A DNA stretch of 22,562 bases. Source: Acetomicrobium sp. UBA3949 (lineage in GTDB: Bacteria > Synergistota > Synergistia > Synergistales > Acetomicrobiaceae). Below the pieces are notes generated by a model. The model was not told the origin of the DNA. It worked only from the letters and a program-made list of their open reading frames with translations, and made no database searches. The position numbers were made by a program, and so were the translations under genes. This document shows positions 8,169 to 15,389 of the stretch, piece by piece (position 1 is the stretch's first letter; the number at the start of each line of letters is the position of its first letter). The DNA lies in contig DGDP01000077.1 in NCBI GenBank assembly GCA_002385485.1, positions 1-22,562 of the forward strand, in the 5' to 3' direction.

Positions 8169-8573
8169 GTGCCTTGGGTGGAGCTGCCTCATACGGCAGA
8201 CGCCGGTCTGGAAATAACCGCCTCTTCTGTTGAAGACCTGGTCACAGAAGCGGCACGGGGGTTTTATGCATTCATGTTTGGCGAGGTTTCTTTAGTGAGG
8301 TCTGCTGAAGAACACACCGTTGAATTGGAATGTATGGATTTGCTGGAGCTTTTCGTTTCCTGGTTAAACGAGCTTTTGTATATTTACGATACAAGGGAGA
8401 AGGTGTTTTTTCCCGAAACAATCGAAGTTGACCCAAAAAGAGCCCGCCTGCTCGCAAAGGGTAACCTGCATATTGCGCCAAGCCTCGCAAGAGCTGTCAA
8501 GGCTGTGACTTACGGCGGTGCGGAAGTTTCGGAAGGCCCGCCGTGGAGGTTAAGGGTATATCTTGACCTGTAA
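8169..8573 (+). CDS. Archease, activator of the RNA ligase RtcB
   Basis: This 134-residue protein matches the archease family, which speeds guanylylation of RtcB and restores multiple turnover. The N-terminal WVELPHTADAGLEI carries the conserved Asp (D11), and the C-terminal WRLRVYLDL carries the second metal-binding Asp (D133). The conserved segment usually written KAvTYH reads KAVTYGG here, so its histidine is replaced by glycine. Start GTG 8169 has AGGAGGT at 8151-8157. The rtcB start follows 16 bases after the archease stop, and the pairing of the two genes strongly supports both calls. Confidence 0.93.
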   Translation: MPWVELPHTADAGLEITASSVEDLVTEAARGFYAFMFGEVSLVRSAEEHTVELECMDLLELFVSWLNELLYIYDTREKVFFPETIEVDPKRARLLAKGNLHIAPSLARAVKAVTYGGAEVSEGPPWRLRVYLDL

Positions 8574-8588
8574 AGGAGGTGAATTCCC

Positions 8589-10016
8589 GTGGCGTTAAAG
8601 CAAATAGATCCTGTCAGGTGGGTGCTGGAAAGGGACTTCAAGATCGGAATGAAGGTAACTGGTTTGATATATGGAGATTCCTACATAATTCAAAACCTGG
8701 AAAAGGAGGGCGCTCTGACTCAAATAGCCAATGTCGCATGTCTGCCCGGCATTTTAAAACACAGCTTCGCTATGCCCGACGTTCACTGGGGATATGGCTT
8801 TCCCATCGGTGGAGTTGCTGCCTTTTCATTGAATGAAGGAATCATATCTCCGGGGGGAGTTGGCTACGACATATCCTGCGGCGTGAGGGTTATGTTGACA
8901 TTTATCGAGGAGAAAGAAGTGGCATCCTGCATAGATGAGTTAACGGCTGCACTGTTTTCCAGGGTACCCTGCGGAGTGGGATCAAAAGGGGCTTTGAAGA
9001 TCAGCGAAACAGAGCTTCTTTCGGTGCTTGCCAAAGGCGCACTTTGGGCAGTTAAGAAGGGCTACGGAAGGAGCGAAGACCTCGAATGCATTGAAGAAAG
9101 AGGCACCTTGCCCCATGCAAACCCCGATGCAGTCTCCAAAAAGGCCATTGAAAGGGGCAAGCCTCAGCTCGGCACTTTGGGAAGCGGGAACCACTTTCTG
9201 GAAATACAGGTTATAGATGAAATTTACGATGAAAACGTAGCCAGGCAATTCGGCTTAAACCCGGGACAAGTAACCGTGATGATCCATTGCGGAAGCCGCG
9301 GGTTGGGGCACCAGGTTTGCGATGACTACATAAAAGTGATGCATAGAGCCATGAATAAATACGGCATAAGCGTTCCAGACAGACAGCTGTGTTGTGCCCC
9401 CTTGAAATCGGAGGAAGCAAAACAATACCTGGGAGCGATGCAGGCTGCCGCAAACTACGCTTTGGCCAACAGGGAGATAATAGGGCATCTGGTAAGGGAA
9501 GTATTTGGGGACTTTTTCCCCAAGTCCGATTTGAAACTTCTCTACGACGTAAGTCATAACATGGCCCATATCGAAAAACACGATGTGGAGGGAAAACAGG
9601 CCGATGTGTGTGTCCACAGGAAGGGAGCGACAAGGGCGTTTCCTCCCGGTCATCCTTCATTGCCCGAAAAATATAGACAGGTCGGTCAGCCAGTGATAAT
9701 TCCCGGCAGTATGGGCACGGAAAGCTACATCCTTGTCGGGACCAAACGGGGGATGGAAGAGTGTTTTGCCTCGACGTGCCATGGCGCCGGAAGGGTTTTA
9801 AGCAGAAAGGCTGCTATGAAGTCCGAGAAGGCGGACACTATTTTGAAACGGTTGGAAGACAGAGGCATAAAAGTCATGGCCGAGACGATAGGAACTGTAA
9901 GGGAAGAAATCCCCGAAGCCTACAAGGACGTTTCTCGCGTAGTCGATGTCGTAGAGAAAGCAGGAATTAGCAGAAAAGTTGCGCGACTGCGCCCGTTGGC
10001 CGTCATCAAGGGGTAA
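8589..10016 (+). CDS. rtcB: RNA-splicing ligase RtcB
   Basis: This 475-residue GTP- and Mn-dependent ligase joins RNA 3'-phosphate (or 2',3'-cyclic phosphate) ends to 5'-hydroxyl ends. The motifs run in order: MPDVHWGYGFPIGGVAAF (62-79), GGVGYDISCGVR with metal-site D94 and C97, GSGNHFLEIQ, HCGSRGLGHQV, HNMAHIEKH, HRKGATRAFPPGHP, PGSMGTESYILVG and CHGAGR. H398 in the last motif is the residue that accepts GMP. Length and motif order are those of a full catalytic enzyme. GTG 8589 is preceded by a near-perfect AAAGGAGGTG at 8573-8582. No RtcR-type activator or RtcA cyclase is nearby, so regulation appears to differ from the E. coli rtc operon. It is the last gene of the plus-strand run. Confidence 0.96.
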   Translation: MALKQIDPVRWVLERDFKIGMKVTGLIYGDSYIIQNLEKEGALTQIANVACLPGILKHSFAMPDVHWGYGFPIGGVAAFSLNEGIISPGGVGYDISCGVRVMLTFIEEKEVASCIDELTAALFSRVPCGVGSKGALKISETELLSVLAKGALWAVKKGYGRSEDLECIEERGTLPHANPDAVSKKAIERGKPQLGTLGSGNHFLEIQVIDEIYDENVARQFGLNPGQVTVMIHCGSRGLGHQVCDDYIKVMHRAMNKYGISVPDRQLCCAPLKSEEAKQYLGAMQAAANYALANREIIGHLVREVFGDFFPKSDLKLLYDVSHNMAHIEKHDVEGKQADVCVHRKGATRAFPPGHPSLPEKYRQVGQPVIIPGSMGTESYILVGTKRGMEECFASTCHGAGRVLSRKAAMKSEKADTILKRLEDRGIKVMAETIGTVREEIPEAYKDVSRVVDVVEKAGISRKVARLRPLAVIKG

Positions 10017-10020
10017 GTAG

Positions 10021-10060
10021 AGTTGCAAGGCCAAAAGCAATTGCTTTTGGCCTTGCAACT
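10021..10060. terminator. Perfect 40-bp palindrome between convergent genes, probable bidirectional terminator
   Basis: Bases 10021-10060 read the same on both strands without a mismatch. As RNA this is an 18-bp stem with an AATT loop. It begins four bases after the rtcB stop and ends 11 bases before the stop of the opposing gene, where a shared terminator is expected. The downstream U tract is poor in both directions (TATTTGATGTTTT on +, CTCTAC on -). Release may therefore rely on the very stable stem, or the structure may protect 3' ends. Confidence 0.75.
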
Positions 10061-10071
10061 TATTTGATGTT

Positions 10072-10536
10072 TTACCGAGGGCCGGGATTTTGCTTTCCGG
10101 TAATGCTCTCTACTTTGATTTTCCATACTAACACACGGTCTAACATGGACTTTGGGAGCTCGAAGGCCCCGTGGGCGAAGTGTTCAATGAAGATAGTCAG
10201 CGCCTTTCTTTTTTCGGTTTCGTCTTCGATGAATGAAACGATCCCTGAACCTGTTACGCTGCGATAATGTGTTGTCCAATCACATGGCCTTGATCCCTCG
10301 ATAATCTTCCATTCGGGAACTACGCAAAATGAAACTCTAGGGTTTTCTCTGGCAATATCTACCTTTTTGCCTTCTAAGGCTGAGTGAAGGTAAAGAAAGC
10401 TGTCTTTCCATGCATAATGCATCGGCACGATGTACGGTTCATTATTCCTACAAAGCGACAAAAAACAAACTTTCCCTTCCTCTAAAACTTCCTCTATCCA
10501 TTTTTGGTCCGTTATTTCGCGGTCCTTTCTCCTCAT
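10072..10536 (-). CDS. Pyridoxamine 5'-phosphate oxidase-like flavin-binding protein
   Basis: This protein has about 154 residues from the chosen start. The pattern KVCFLSLCRNNEPYIVPMHY, FLYLHSALEGKKVDIA, NPRVSFCVV and THYRSVTGSGIVSFIED is typical of the FMN-binding split-barrel (PPOX/NimA-like) family. Its members are small flavin or F420 reductases, including 5-nitroimidazole resistance proteins. The exact substrate cannot be read from sequence. An open frame extends upstream to 10608, but that would overlap the preceding gene by 59 bases. The ATG at 10536 begins MRRKDREITDQ, sits 13 bases after the upstream stop, and has a TAAAAGG ribosome-binding site overlapping that stop. It probably forms a two-gene operon with the gamma-glutamyltransferase gene. 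Confidence 0.85.
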   Translation of the reverse strand: MRRKDREITDQKWIEEVLEEGKVCFLSLCRNNEPYIVPMHYAWKDSFLYLHSALEGKKVDIARENPRVSFCVVPEWKIIEGSRPCDWTTHYRSVTGSGIVSFIEDETEKRKALTIFIEHFAHGAFELPKSMLDRVLVWKIKVESITGKQNPGPR

Positions 10537-10549
10537 GGTGGTTCGCCTT

Positions 10550-12160
10550 TTACCAGACAGCAATATGTCCGTCAGTTCGAGGTTCTGTGGCACAACAGTA
10601 GGTGCCATGTTCCGTCTTCCAAATGATTTGCCCTCTTCCGAAGGGGTGATGTTCCAGCTCTATTTTCACGTTGTGTCCCATTCGGGATAAGGCTGCTGCG
10701 ACGTTTTCCGGCATCCCGTATTCTATAGATACCATGTTATCCTTGATCCACTGCCAGCGCGGCGCGTCCAGCGCCTCCTGGGGATTCAAATGAAAGTCAA
10801 GTAAGTTTGCTAATACTTGTACGTGAGCCTGGGGTTGCATGTAGCCTCCCATAATTCCGAAAGGCCCTACTGGTGAACCTTCTTTTGTCAAAAATCCGGG
10901 AATTATCGTGTGATAGGGGCGTTTCCCCGGGGCTATGCAATTGGGGTGTTTTGTATCGAGCACGAAGCAATGGCCCCTGTTATGCAGTGCGATTCCCGTT
11001 CCCGGTACCACCAGCCCCGATCCGAAGCCCATGTAGTTGCTCTGGATGTAGGATACCATGTTGCCCTCTTCATCTGCCGTAGCCAGGTAAACCGTGTTGC
11101 TGTGAGGGGCGATACCTGATGCGTAGATCTTTGCGGTCTCTCCTATTTCGCTTCTTCTCTGACGGGCATAGTCTTCGGAAAGTAGCTTTAATAGGGGAAT
11201 TTCGATGTGCCTTGGATCTCCAAGCAGGGACAGACCATCGGCGAAAGCCTGTTTCGTGGCCTCAATCTGAAGGTGATATGACCTCGGGTCCTCTTTATCT
11301 GTTAGATCGAAGCCTTTGAGGATGTTAAGCGCCACTAGTGCGACCAGTCCCTGTCCGTTAGGAGGCAGTTCCCAGACGTCGAAACCTTTGTAATTGATGT
11401 TCAGCGGATCTACCCATTCCGGTTCGAAGGACTCGAAGTCTTCCGCTTCGAAATATCCGCCTGTAGATTTCGAAAATTCCAGAATTTTTTCAGCAAGTCG
11501 TCCTTTGTAAAAGGACGCAGCTTCCGTATCTGCAATTTCACTCAAGGTGTTCGCCATCTCCTCGCAACCCCACACTTCGCCCGGCAGAGGAGCCCGTCCT
11601 TTGGGAGCAAAGACATCGAACCAGTGTTTAAATATCTTTTCTTCCTTGGCTGCCATAAGATACTTATTGAGTTGTCTTGCCCAATTATCCGATAGTTCTG
11701 GGGATATGGGATAACCCTCCTTGGCATATCTAATGGCGGGTGCTAAAACATCGGGGAGGGGAAGTTTTCCAAACCTCTTAACCAACTTTGCCCATGCTGC
11801 AGGGGCTCCCGGTATGGTTATGGGTATCCAACCTAGGGAAGGAATGTCTTTGTACCCTTCATTCGTCAGTTTTTCGGAGGATATATTTTTTGGCGCCGGG
11901 CCGCTGGAATTTAGGCCGTATAATTTTCCCTTAACGTAAGCGATGCAGAAAGCATCTCCTCCTATGCCATTTGAAGTTGGCTCAACAACTGTTAAACATG
12001 CTGCAGCAGCAACTGCAGCATCTATTGCATTACCGCCCTTTTTTATAATCTCCAAACCAGCCTCGGCTGCCAATGGTTGTCCTGTTGCAACTACACCCTT
12101 TTTGGCGAAAACCAGATTTCGCCTTGAAGGATAACGATGAGAATAGGGGTTAAACAACAT
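10550..12160 (-). CDS. Gamma-glutamyltransferase family protein, cytoplasmic YwrD-like type
   Basis: This 536-residue Ntn hydrolase is made as a precursor that would cut itself before the catalytic threonine. Family features are GVVATGQPLAAEAGLEII, KKGGNAIDAAVAAAACLTVVEP, NGIGGDAFCIAYV, ELPPNGQGLVAL and the processing site HSNTVYLATADEEGNMVSYI, where T356 is the likely nucleophile. SNYMGFGSG and GIMGGYMQPQAHVQVL follow. There is no signal peptide, unlike classical periplasmic GGT, so it probably acts in the cytoplasm. The family includes glutathione hydrolases and acylases, and the substrate here is unknown. ATG 12160 has AGAGGTG eight bases upstream. The 137-base AT-rich gap at 12161-12297 must hold its promoter and that of the divergent methyltransferase, but I cannot define either. 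Confidence 0.9.
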   Translation of the reverse strand: MLFNPYSHRYPSRRNLVFAKKGVVATGQPLAAEAGLEIIKKGGNAIDAAVAAAACLTVVEPTSNGIGGDAFCIAYVKGKLYGLNSSGPAPKNISSEKLTNEGYKDIPSLGWIPITIPGAPAAWAKLVKRFGKLPLPDVLAPAIRYAKEGYPISPELSDNWARQLNKYLMAAKEEKIFKHWFDVFAPKGRAPLPGEVWGCEEMANTLSEIADTEAASFYKGRLAEKILEFSKSTGGYFEAEDFESFEPEWVDPLNINYKGFDVWELPPNGQGLVALVALNILKGFDLTDKEDPRSYHLQIEATKQAFADGLSLLGDPRHIEIPLLKLLSEDYARQRRSEIGETAKIYASGIAPHSNTVYLATADEEGNMVSYIQSNYMGFGSGLVVPGTGIALHNRGHCFVLDTKHPNCIAPGKRPYHTIIPGFLTKEGSPVGPFGIMGGYMQPQAHVQVLANLLDFHLNPQEALDAPRWQWIKDNMVSIEYGMPENVAAALSRMGHNVKIELEHHPFGRGQIIWKTEHGTYCCATEPRTDGHIAVW

Positions 12161-12297
12161 ATGATATTCACCTCTTTATTATTGGTCCATTTATTTTGTA
12201 ACTGTTATATGTTCCTTTTGTGTTACTATAAAATAATACTACTCTTTGGCTTACTTGCCTTCTGCGTTGCACAAATTCAGAAAGGAGTGAGAAGGTT

Positions 12298-12999
12298 TTG
12301 GCGGAGATTTTTGACGACAAAATGGCAGATACCTACGATGACTGGTACAAGACTCCTAAAGGCATGCTGGTGGATAAAATTGAAAAGGCAGTAATATACG
12401 AATTTTTAAAACCCGAATCAGGCATGGAAATTTTGGACATAGGTTGCGGTACCGGGAATCTGTCTTTGGAACTGGCCAAATTGGGGGCAAGGGTCACCGG
12501 GATAGATATCTCTGAGGCGATGCTTGTTAAGGCGCGAGAGAAGGCAGCGAGGGAAAATCTCTGCATAAAATTTTGCTGTGCCGACGCAAACGAGCTGCCT
12601 TTCGAGGGTGAAACTTTCGATGCAGCTGTTTCTCTTTCGGCTTTGGAATTCTCCTCTGATTTAAAGAAAACCTTATTAGAAGCTTATCGCGTACTGAAAC
12701 CGGGCGGCCGCATGGTAATCGGCCTCATTGGAGGAGGAAGCGCCTGGAGCAGGTATTACGAGAAAAAGGCCAAGAAAGATCCTGAAAGCGTCTTTAGACA
12801 TGCCCACTTTCGAACACTTGATGAGCTTATAGCTGCCATGCCTGGGGAAAACGTTCAGGGCAAGGCGGTTTTGTTCGTTCCGCCTGATTTTAATTTTGAG
12901 GATAGGGAAAAAGCATTGGAGCTCGAAAGGGAAGCGCAAAAACAGGGAAGGAAGGACGGCGGATTTATATGTGCCCTTTCCTACAAACACTTAAAGTAA
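12298..12999 (+). CDS. Class I SAM-dependent methyltransferase
   Basis: This 233-residue protein has the Rossmann-fold methyltransferase core: ILDIGCGTGNLSLELA (motif I, DIGCGTG at 47-53), VTGIDISEAML with acidic D70 (motif II), FCCADANELPFEGETFD (motif III region) and EAYRVLKPGGRMVIGLI. This is the Ubie/Methyltransf_11 type that acts on small molecules, but the acceptor is unknown. The TTG start at 12298 is chosen because AAGGAG lies ten bases upstream (12282-12287); an internal ATG (residue 9) has no better site. It stands alone, divergent from the GGT gene and convergent with the MOSC gene. Confidence 0.88.
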   Translation: MAEIFDDKMADTYDDWYKTPKGMLVDKIEKAVIYEFLKPESGMEILDIGCGTGNLSLELAKLGARVTGIDISEAMLVKAREKAARENLCIKFCCADANELPFEGETFDAAVSLSALEFSSDLKKTLLEAYRVLKPGGRMVIGLIGGGSAWSRYYEKKAKKDPESVFRHAHFRTLDELIAAMPGENVQGKAVLFVPPDFNFEDREKALELEREAQKQGRKDGGFICALSYKHLK

Positions 13000-13061
13000 A
13001 TATAAATTTATAGGCTGGCTTGAATGTCGATATGATTTTAGACCTTCAAGGGAAAATAAAA

Positions 13062-13103
13062 AAAACAAACAGCAGGCCTCACTCTAGGCCTGCTATTTGT
13101 TTT
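13062..13103. terminator. Bidirectional intrinsic terminator between methyltransferase and MOSC genes
   Basis: A 9-bp perfect stem (AGCAGGCCT at 13071-13079 with AGGCCTGCT at 13086-13094) has a 6-base loop. It is flanked by AAAACAAAC on the left and ATTTGTTTT on the right. Read from either strand, the GC-rich hairpin is followed by a T-rich tract. It therefore suits termination of the plus-strand methyltransferase; the minus-strand operon is also served, since the hairpin lies 18 bases past the MOSC stop. Confidence 0.87.
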
Positions 13104-13121
13104 ATAACGCTATTTCTAAAG

Positions 13122-13562
13122 TTATTTCTTGACCTTTTTTACGACATCGCCTTTCTTGACACGGCCGCCCTTAATGACGGCACAGAAGATTCCCTTTTTG
13201 GGCATTATGCAGTCTCCGGTTATTTTGAAAATTTCGCATTTGCTATGGCATTCCTTTCCTATCTGCGTGACCTCGAGCAGAGTATCGCCGACGCTTATCC
13301 TGTCTCCGATTGACAGGCTGTCCATATCGAGGCCTTTCACCGTTATGTTTTCCGCAAAACTGCCCGGACCCAAATTTGGCATCTTTTCCCGCATCTTCTC
13401 TATATCTTCAAGGGCAAGTAAGCTCACCTGTCTGTGCATGAAACCGGCATGAGCATCGCCTTCAAGGCCCATTCCTTCGATAAGAGTGGCTTCGCCTACA
13501 TCTTCCTTGACGGTGCCCTTTTTCTTTGAAAGGCAGACCGCCCACACTATGCCTTCGCACAT
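13122..13562 (-). CDS. MOSC domain-containing protein
   Basis: This stand-alone 146-residue MOSC domain shows GLEGDAHAG (32-40), RQVSLLALEDIE, GPGSFAENITVKGL and DTLLEVTQIGKECHSKC. C105 is the conserved cysteine thought to carry persulfide or bind a metal-sulfur cofactor. MOSC domains occur in molybdenum-cofactor sulfurases and in YiiM/YuaD-like proteins. No molybdenum cofactor gene lies in the window. It follows the cysteine desulfurase and IscU scaffold genes and overlaps the latter by 16 bases. That suggests sulfur from the desulfurase is passed to this protein, which is an inference from context. The C-terminal PKKGIFCAVIKGGRVKKGD is typical of small bacterial MOSC proteins. Confidence 0.9.
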   Translation of the reverse strand: MCEGIVWAVCLSKKKGTVKEDVGEATLIEGMGLEGDAHAGFMHRQVSLLALEDIEKMREKMPNLGPGSFAENITVKGLDMDSLSIGDRISVGDTLLEVTQIGKECHSKCEIFKITGDCIMPKKGIFCAVIKGGRVKKGDVVKKVKK

Positions 13563-13960
13563 TGCCTTGTTTCGCTCGCTTCCCTTTTAGTTTTGTCCTT
13601 TTTCGCCAGATAGTCGTCTACAGCTGCTTTAATGCCTTCTTCGGCAAGCAATGAACAGTGGACTTTTTGCGGCGGAAGTCCGCCAAGCGCTTCGGCAACG
13701 TCTTTGTTAGATACCTTCAAAGCTTCCTCTATCGTTTTGCCCTTAACAAGCTCAGTAACCATGGAGCTCGTTGCAATGGCCGCCGCGCATCCGAAGGTCT
13801 CAAATTTCACGTCTACTATGCGGTCGTCTTCTATCTTCAGGTAGATCTTCATAACGTCTCCGCAGACGGGATTTCCCACCTCTCCTATGCCGTCGGCGTC
13901 TTCAATTCTTCCGACGTTTTTAGGATTCATGAAAAGTTGCATTAACTTTTCCGTATACAT
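13547..13960 (-). CDS. iscU: Iron-sulfur cluster scaffold protein, IscU/NifU N-terminal type
   Basis: This 137-residue protein assembles Fe-S clusters with sulfur from the desulfurase encoded just upstream. The three cluster cysteines are C33 (GNPVCGDVM), C58 (FGCAAAIATSS) and C102 (QKVHCSLLAEE). D35 is at the position that makes clusters labile and H101 is next to C102. It begins MYTEKLMQLFMNPKNVGRIE, typical of the NifU-like subtype found in anaerobes. The last 20 or so residues are charged and poorly conserved. ATG 13960 is six bases after the nifS stop, and AAAGGGGG inside nifS is its ribosome-binding site. No HscA/HscB, ferredoxin or IscR gene is adjacent, so this is a minimal ISC-type operon. 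Confidence 0.94.
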   Translation of the reverse strand: MYTEKLMQLFMNPKNVGRIEDADGIGEVGNPVCGDVMKIYLKIEDDRIVDVKFETFGCAAAIATSSMVTELVKGKTIEEALKVSNKDVAEALGGLPPQKVHCSLLAEEGIKAAVDDYLAKKDKTKREASETRQCAKA

Positions 13961-13966
13961 TACATA

Positions 13967-15136
13967 TTACCCCCTTTTGCCGTAAGGAGACATGGCCCTT
14001 AACGACTCTACCACTTTGGGTAGATTTTCCAATACGTAATCTATGTCTTCCTCGCTTGTGTCCTTCCCAAGGGTAAGCCTCAAAGAACCGTGGGCTATCT
14101 CGTGAGGCAACCCTATGGCTAGCAAGACATGGCTTGGCTCAAGGCTACCCGATGTGCAAGCCGAACCGCTGCTTGCCCCGATCCCTAGGGCATCCAGACG
14201 CAAAAGCAAGGATTCTCCCTCAATGTAACGGAAACAGAAGCTCGCGTGGAAGGGCAGGCGCTCCGTTCTGTGGCCTGTGAGCATCGCATCTTCAATTTTC
14301 TCCAAGATTCCGTCTATCAGGCGATCGCGCAAATTTCTTTCCTTTTCCGTCTCGTCCTTGGCAAGCCTGTCTGAGGCTAAAGCAGCAGCCTTGCCGAACC
14401 CGACTATTCCGGCCGTATTTTCAGTGCCCGAGCGCAATCCCCTCTCTTGGCCTCCTCCGTGAATCAGAGGAACGATTTTAACTCCCTTTTTGATATATAA
14501 GGCCCCGACTCCTTTCGGACCGTACATCTTATGTGCAGCCATGGTCATCAAATCTATTGGAAGTTTTTTGACGTCTATGGAGATGTGTCCCGCTGCTTGA
14601 ACTGCGTCTGTATGAAACAGCACGCCCTGCTCGCGGCATATGTTCCCCAACTGTTCGATTGGTTGGACCGTTCCTATCTCATTGTTTGCAAAGTGAATAG
14701 TAACCAGTATAGTGTCGGGCCGAATAGCTTTTCTTAATTCCTCGGGCCTTATTGTGCCGTATTCGTCTACGGGAAGGATGGTGATGTCAAAGCCCTCTTT
14801 TTCGAGCCATTTGCATGTGTCTAAGACGGCGTGATGTTCTATCGCCGAGGTTATTATGTGGCGCCCCTTGTCCTTTTTCGCGAAGGCAACGCCCTTTATG
14901 GCTATATTATCGGCTTCGCTGCCTCCACCAGTAAATATGATCTCGGAGGGTTCGGCATTGATCAGCCGGGAAACTTCGTCTCTTGCTTGGTCGACCGCCT
15001 GCCTTGCCTTTCTTCCCCAGGTATGAAGGCTGTTTGGATTTCCGAAGTCCATGGAGAAGAAGGGCAGCATCGCCTCCAGGACTTTTTGGTCCACGGGCGT
15101 CGTTGCTGAGTGATCTAGATATACAAAACGATTCAT
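13967..15136 (-). CDS. Cysteine desulfurase, NifS/IscS family
   Basis: This pyridoxal-phosphate enzyme of about 389 residues removes sulfur from cysteine and carries it as a persulfide. In numbering from the longer ATG at 15145 it shows VYLDHSATTP, GGGSEADNIAIKG, EHHAVL with H104, FHTDAVQAAGH with D180, the PLP lysine K206 in AAHKMYGPKG, RSGTENTAGI, and active-site C330 in SSGSACTSG. The short CxSG loop and overall length suggest the NifS/IscS group I type. The start at 15136 (MNRFVYLDHSATTP) is preferred because GAGAGG lies 11 bases upstream; for 15145 it would be only two bases away. It is the first gene of the operon with the IscU-like and MOSC genes, read from the promoter at 15182-15210. 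Confidence 0.94.
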   Translation of the reverse strand: MNRFVYLDHSATTPVDQKVLEAMLPFFSMDFGNPNSLHTWGRKARQAVDQARDEVSRLINAEPSEIIFTGGGSEADNIAIKGVAFAKKDKGRHIITSAIEHHAVLDTCKWLEKEGFDITILPVDEYGTIRPEELRKAIRPDTILVTIHFANNEIGTVQPIEQLGNICREQGVLFHTDAVQAAGHISIDVKKLPIDLMTMAAHKMYGPKGVGALYIKKGVKIVPLIHGGGQERGLRSGTENTAGIVGFGKAAALASDRLAKDETEKERNLRDRLIDGILEKIEDAMLTGHRTERLPFHASFCFRYIEGESLLLRLDALGIGASSGSACTSGSLEPSHVLLAIGLPHEIAHGSLRLTLGKDTSEEDIDYVLENLPKVVESLRAMSPYGKRG

Positions 15137-15181
15137 AGTTTGCATCGCCTCTCTTTATTAGATAAGCCTAACTTCATTAAA

Positions 15182-15210
15182 AATTTACTCTCTATTAGGG
15201 GCATTGTCAA
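15182..15210 (-). promoter_or_regulatory. Sigma-70-type promoter of the nifS-iscU-MOSC operon
   Basis: On the minus strand a perfect -35 TTGACA (15210-15205) is followed after 17 bases by TAAATT (15187-15182), a four-of-six -10. It would start transcription near 15175, about 40 bases ahead of the preferred nifS start. No IscR-like palindrome is evident next to it. Confidence 0.6.
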
Positions 15211-15292
15211 GCAGTTTTCGTGTTTACTTTCAAGATTACTTTTATTTGGGAGAAAATATGAAGATGTTAGCAATTCCTGAAAAGAGAGTGGT

Positions 15293-15310
15293 GTAATATT
15301 TTCCAATTAC
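15293..15310. promoter_or_regulatory. Possible operator: inverted repeat upstream of the regulator gene
   Basis: GTAAT (15293-15297) and ATTAC (15306-15310) form 5-base inverted arms around eight bases and abut the candidate -35 at 15311. The position suits a GntR/FadR-family site controlling its own operon. The arms are short, and the usual family core TNGTNNNACNA is not evident, so this is tentative. Confidence 0.3.
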
Positions 15311-15339
15311 TTGACTGATCAAAAAATACGTGGCAAAAT
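15311..15339 (+). promoter_or_regulatory. Candidate promoter of the regulator and dicarboxylate operon
   Basis: TTGACT (15311-15316, five of six to the -35 consensus) is followed after 17 bases by CAAAAT (15334-15339, four of six to TATAAT). This places a start near 15346, about 45 bases before the FadR-type gene. It lies in the 253-base divergent gap (15137-15389), which otherwise holds only the nifS promoter. Confidence 0.45.
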
Positions 15340-15389
15340 AGAAAAAACCAGTTGGACTACCTTGGAATACCAGATTTTGAGGTGTGAAA

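Noticed and set aside
9211..9660. Minus-strand 149-codon frame opposite rtcB
   Set aside because: It lies wholly inside the strongly conserved rtcB frame and shows no protein family pattern.
10537..10608. Longer N-terminus for the split-barrel flavoprotein
   Set aside because: It would overlap the GGT gene by 59 bases and adds no family-conserved residues. The downstream ATG has a suitable ribosome-binding site.
12198..12226. GTAAC/GTTAC inverted repeat as an operator upstream of GGT
   Set aside because: The arms are only five bases with a 19-base spacer in AT-rich DNA, which is expected by chance.
12137..12394. Plus-strand 85-codon frame across the GGT-methyltransferase gap
   Set aside because: It has no recognisable motif, overlaps the start of GGT on one side and the methyltransferase on the other, and the composition is that of an AT-rich promoter gap.
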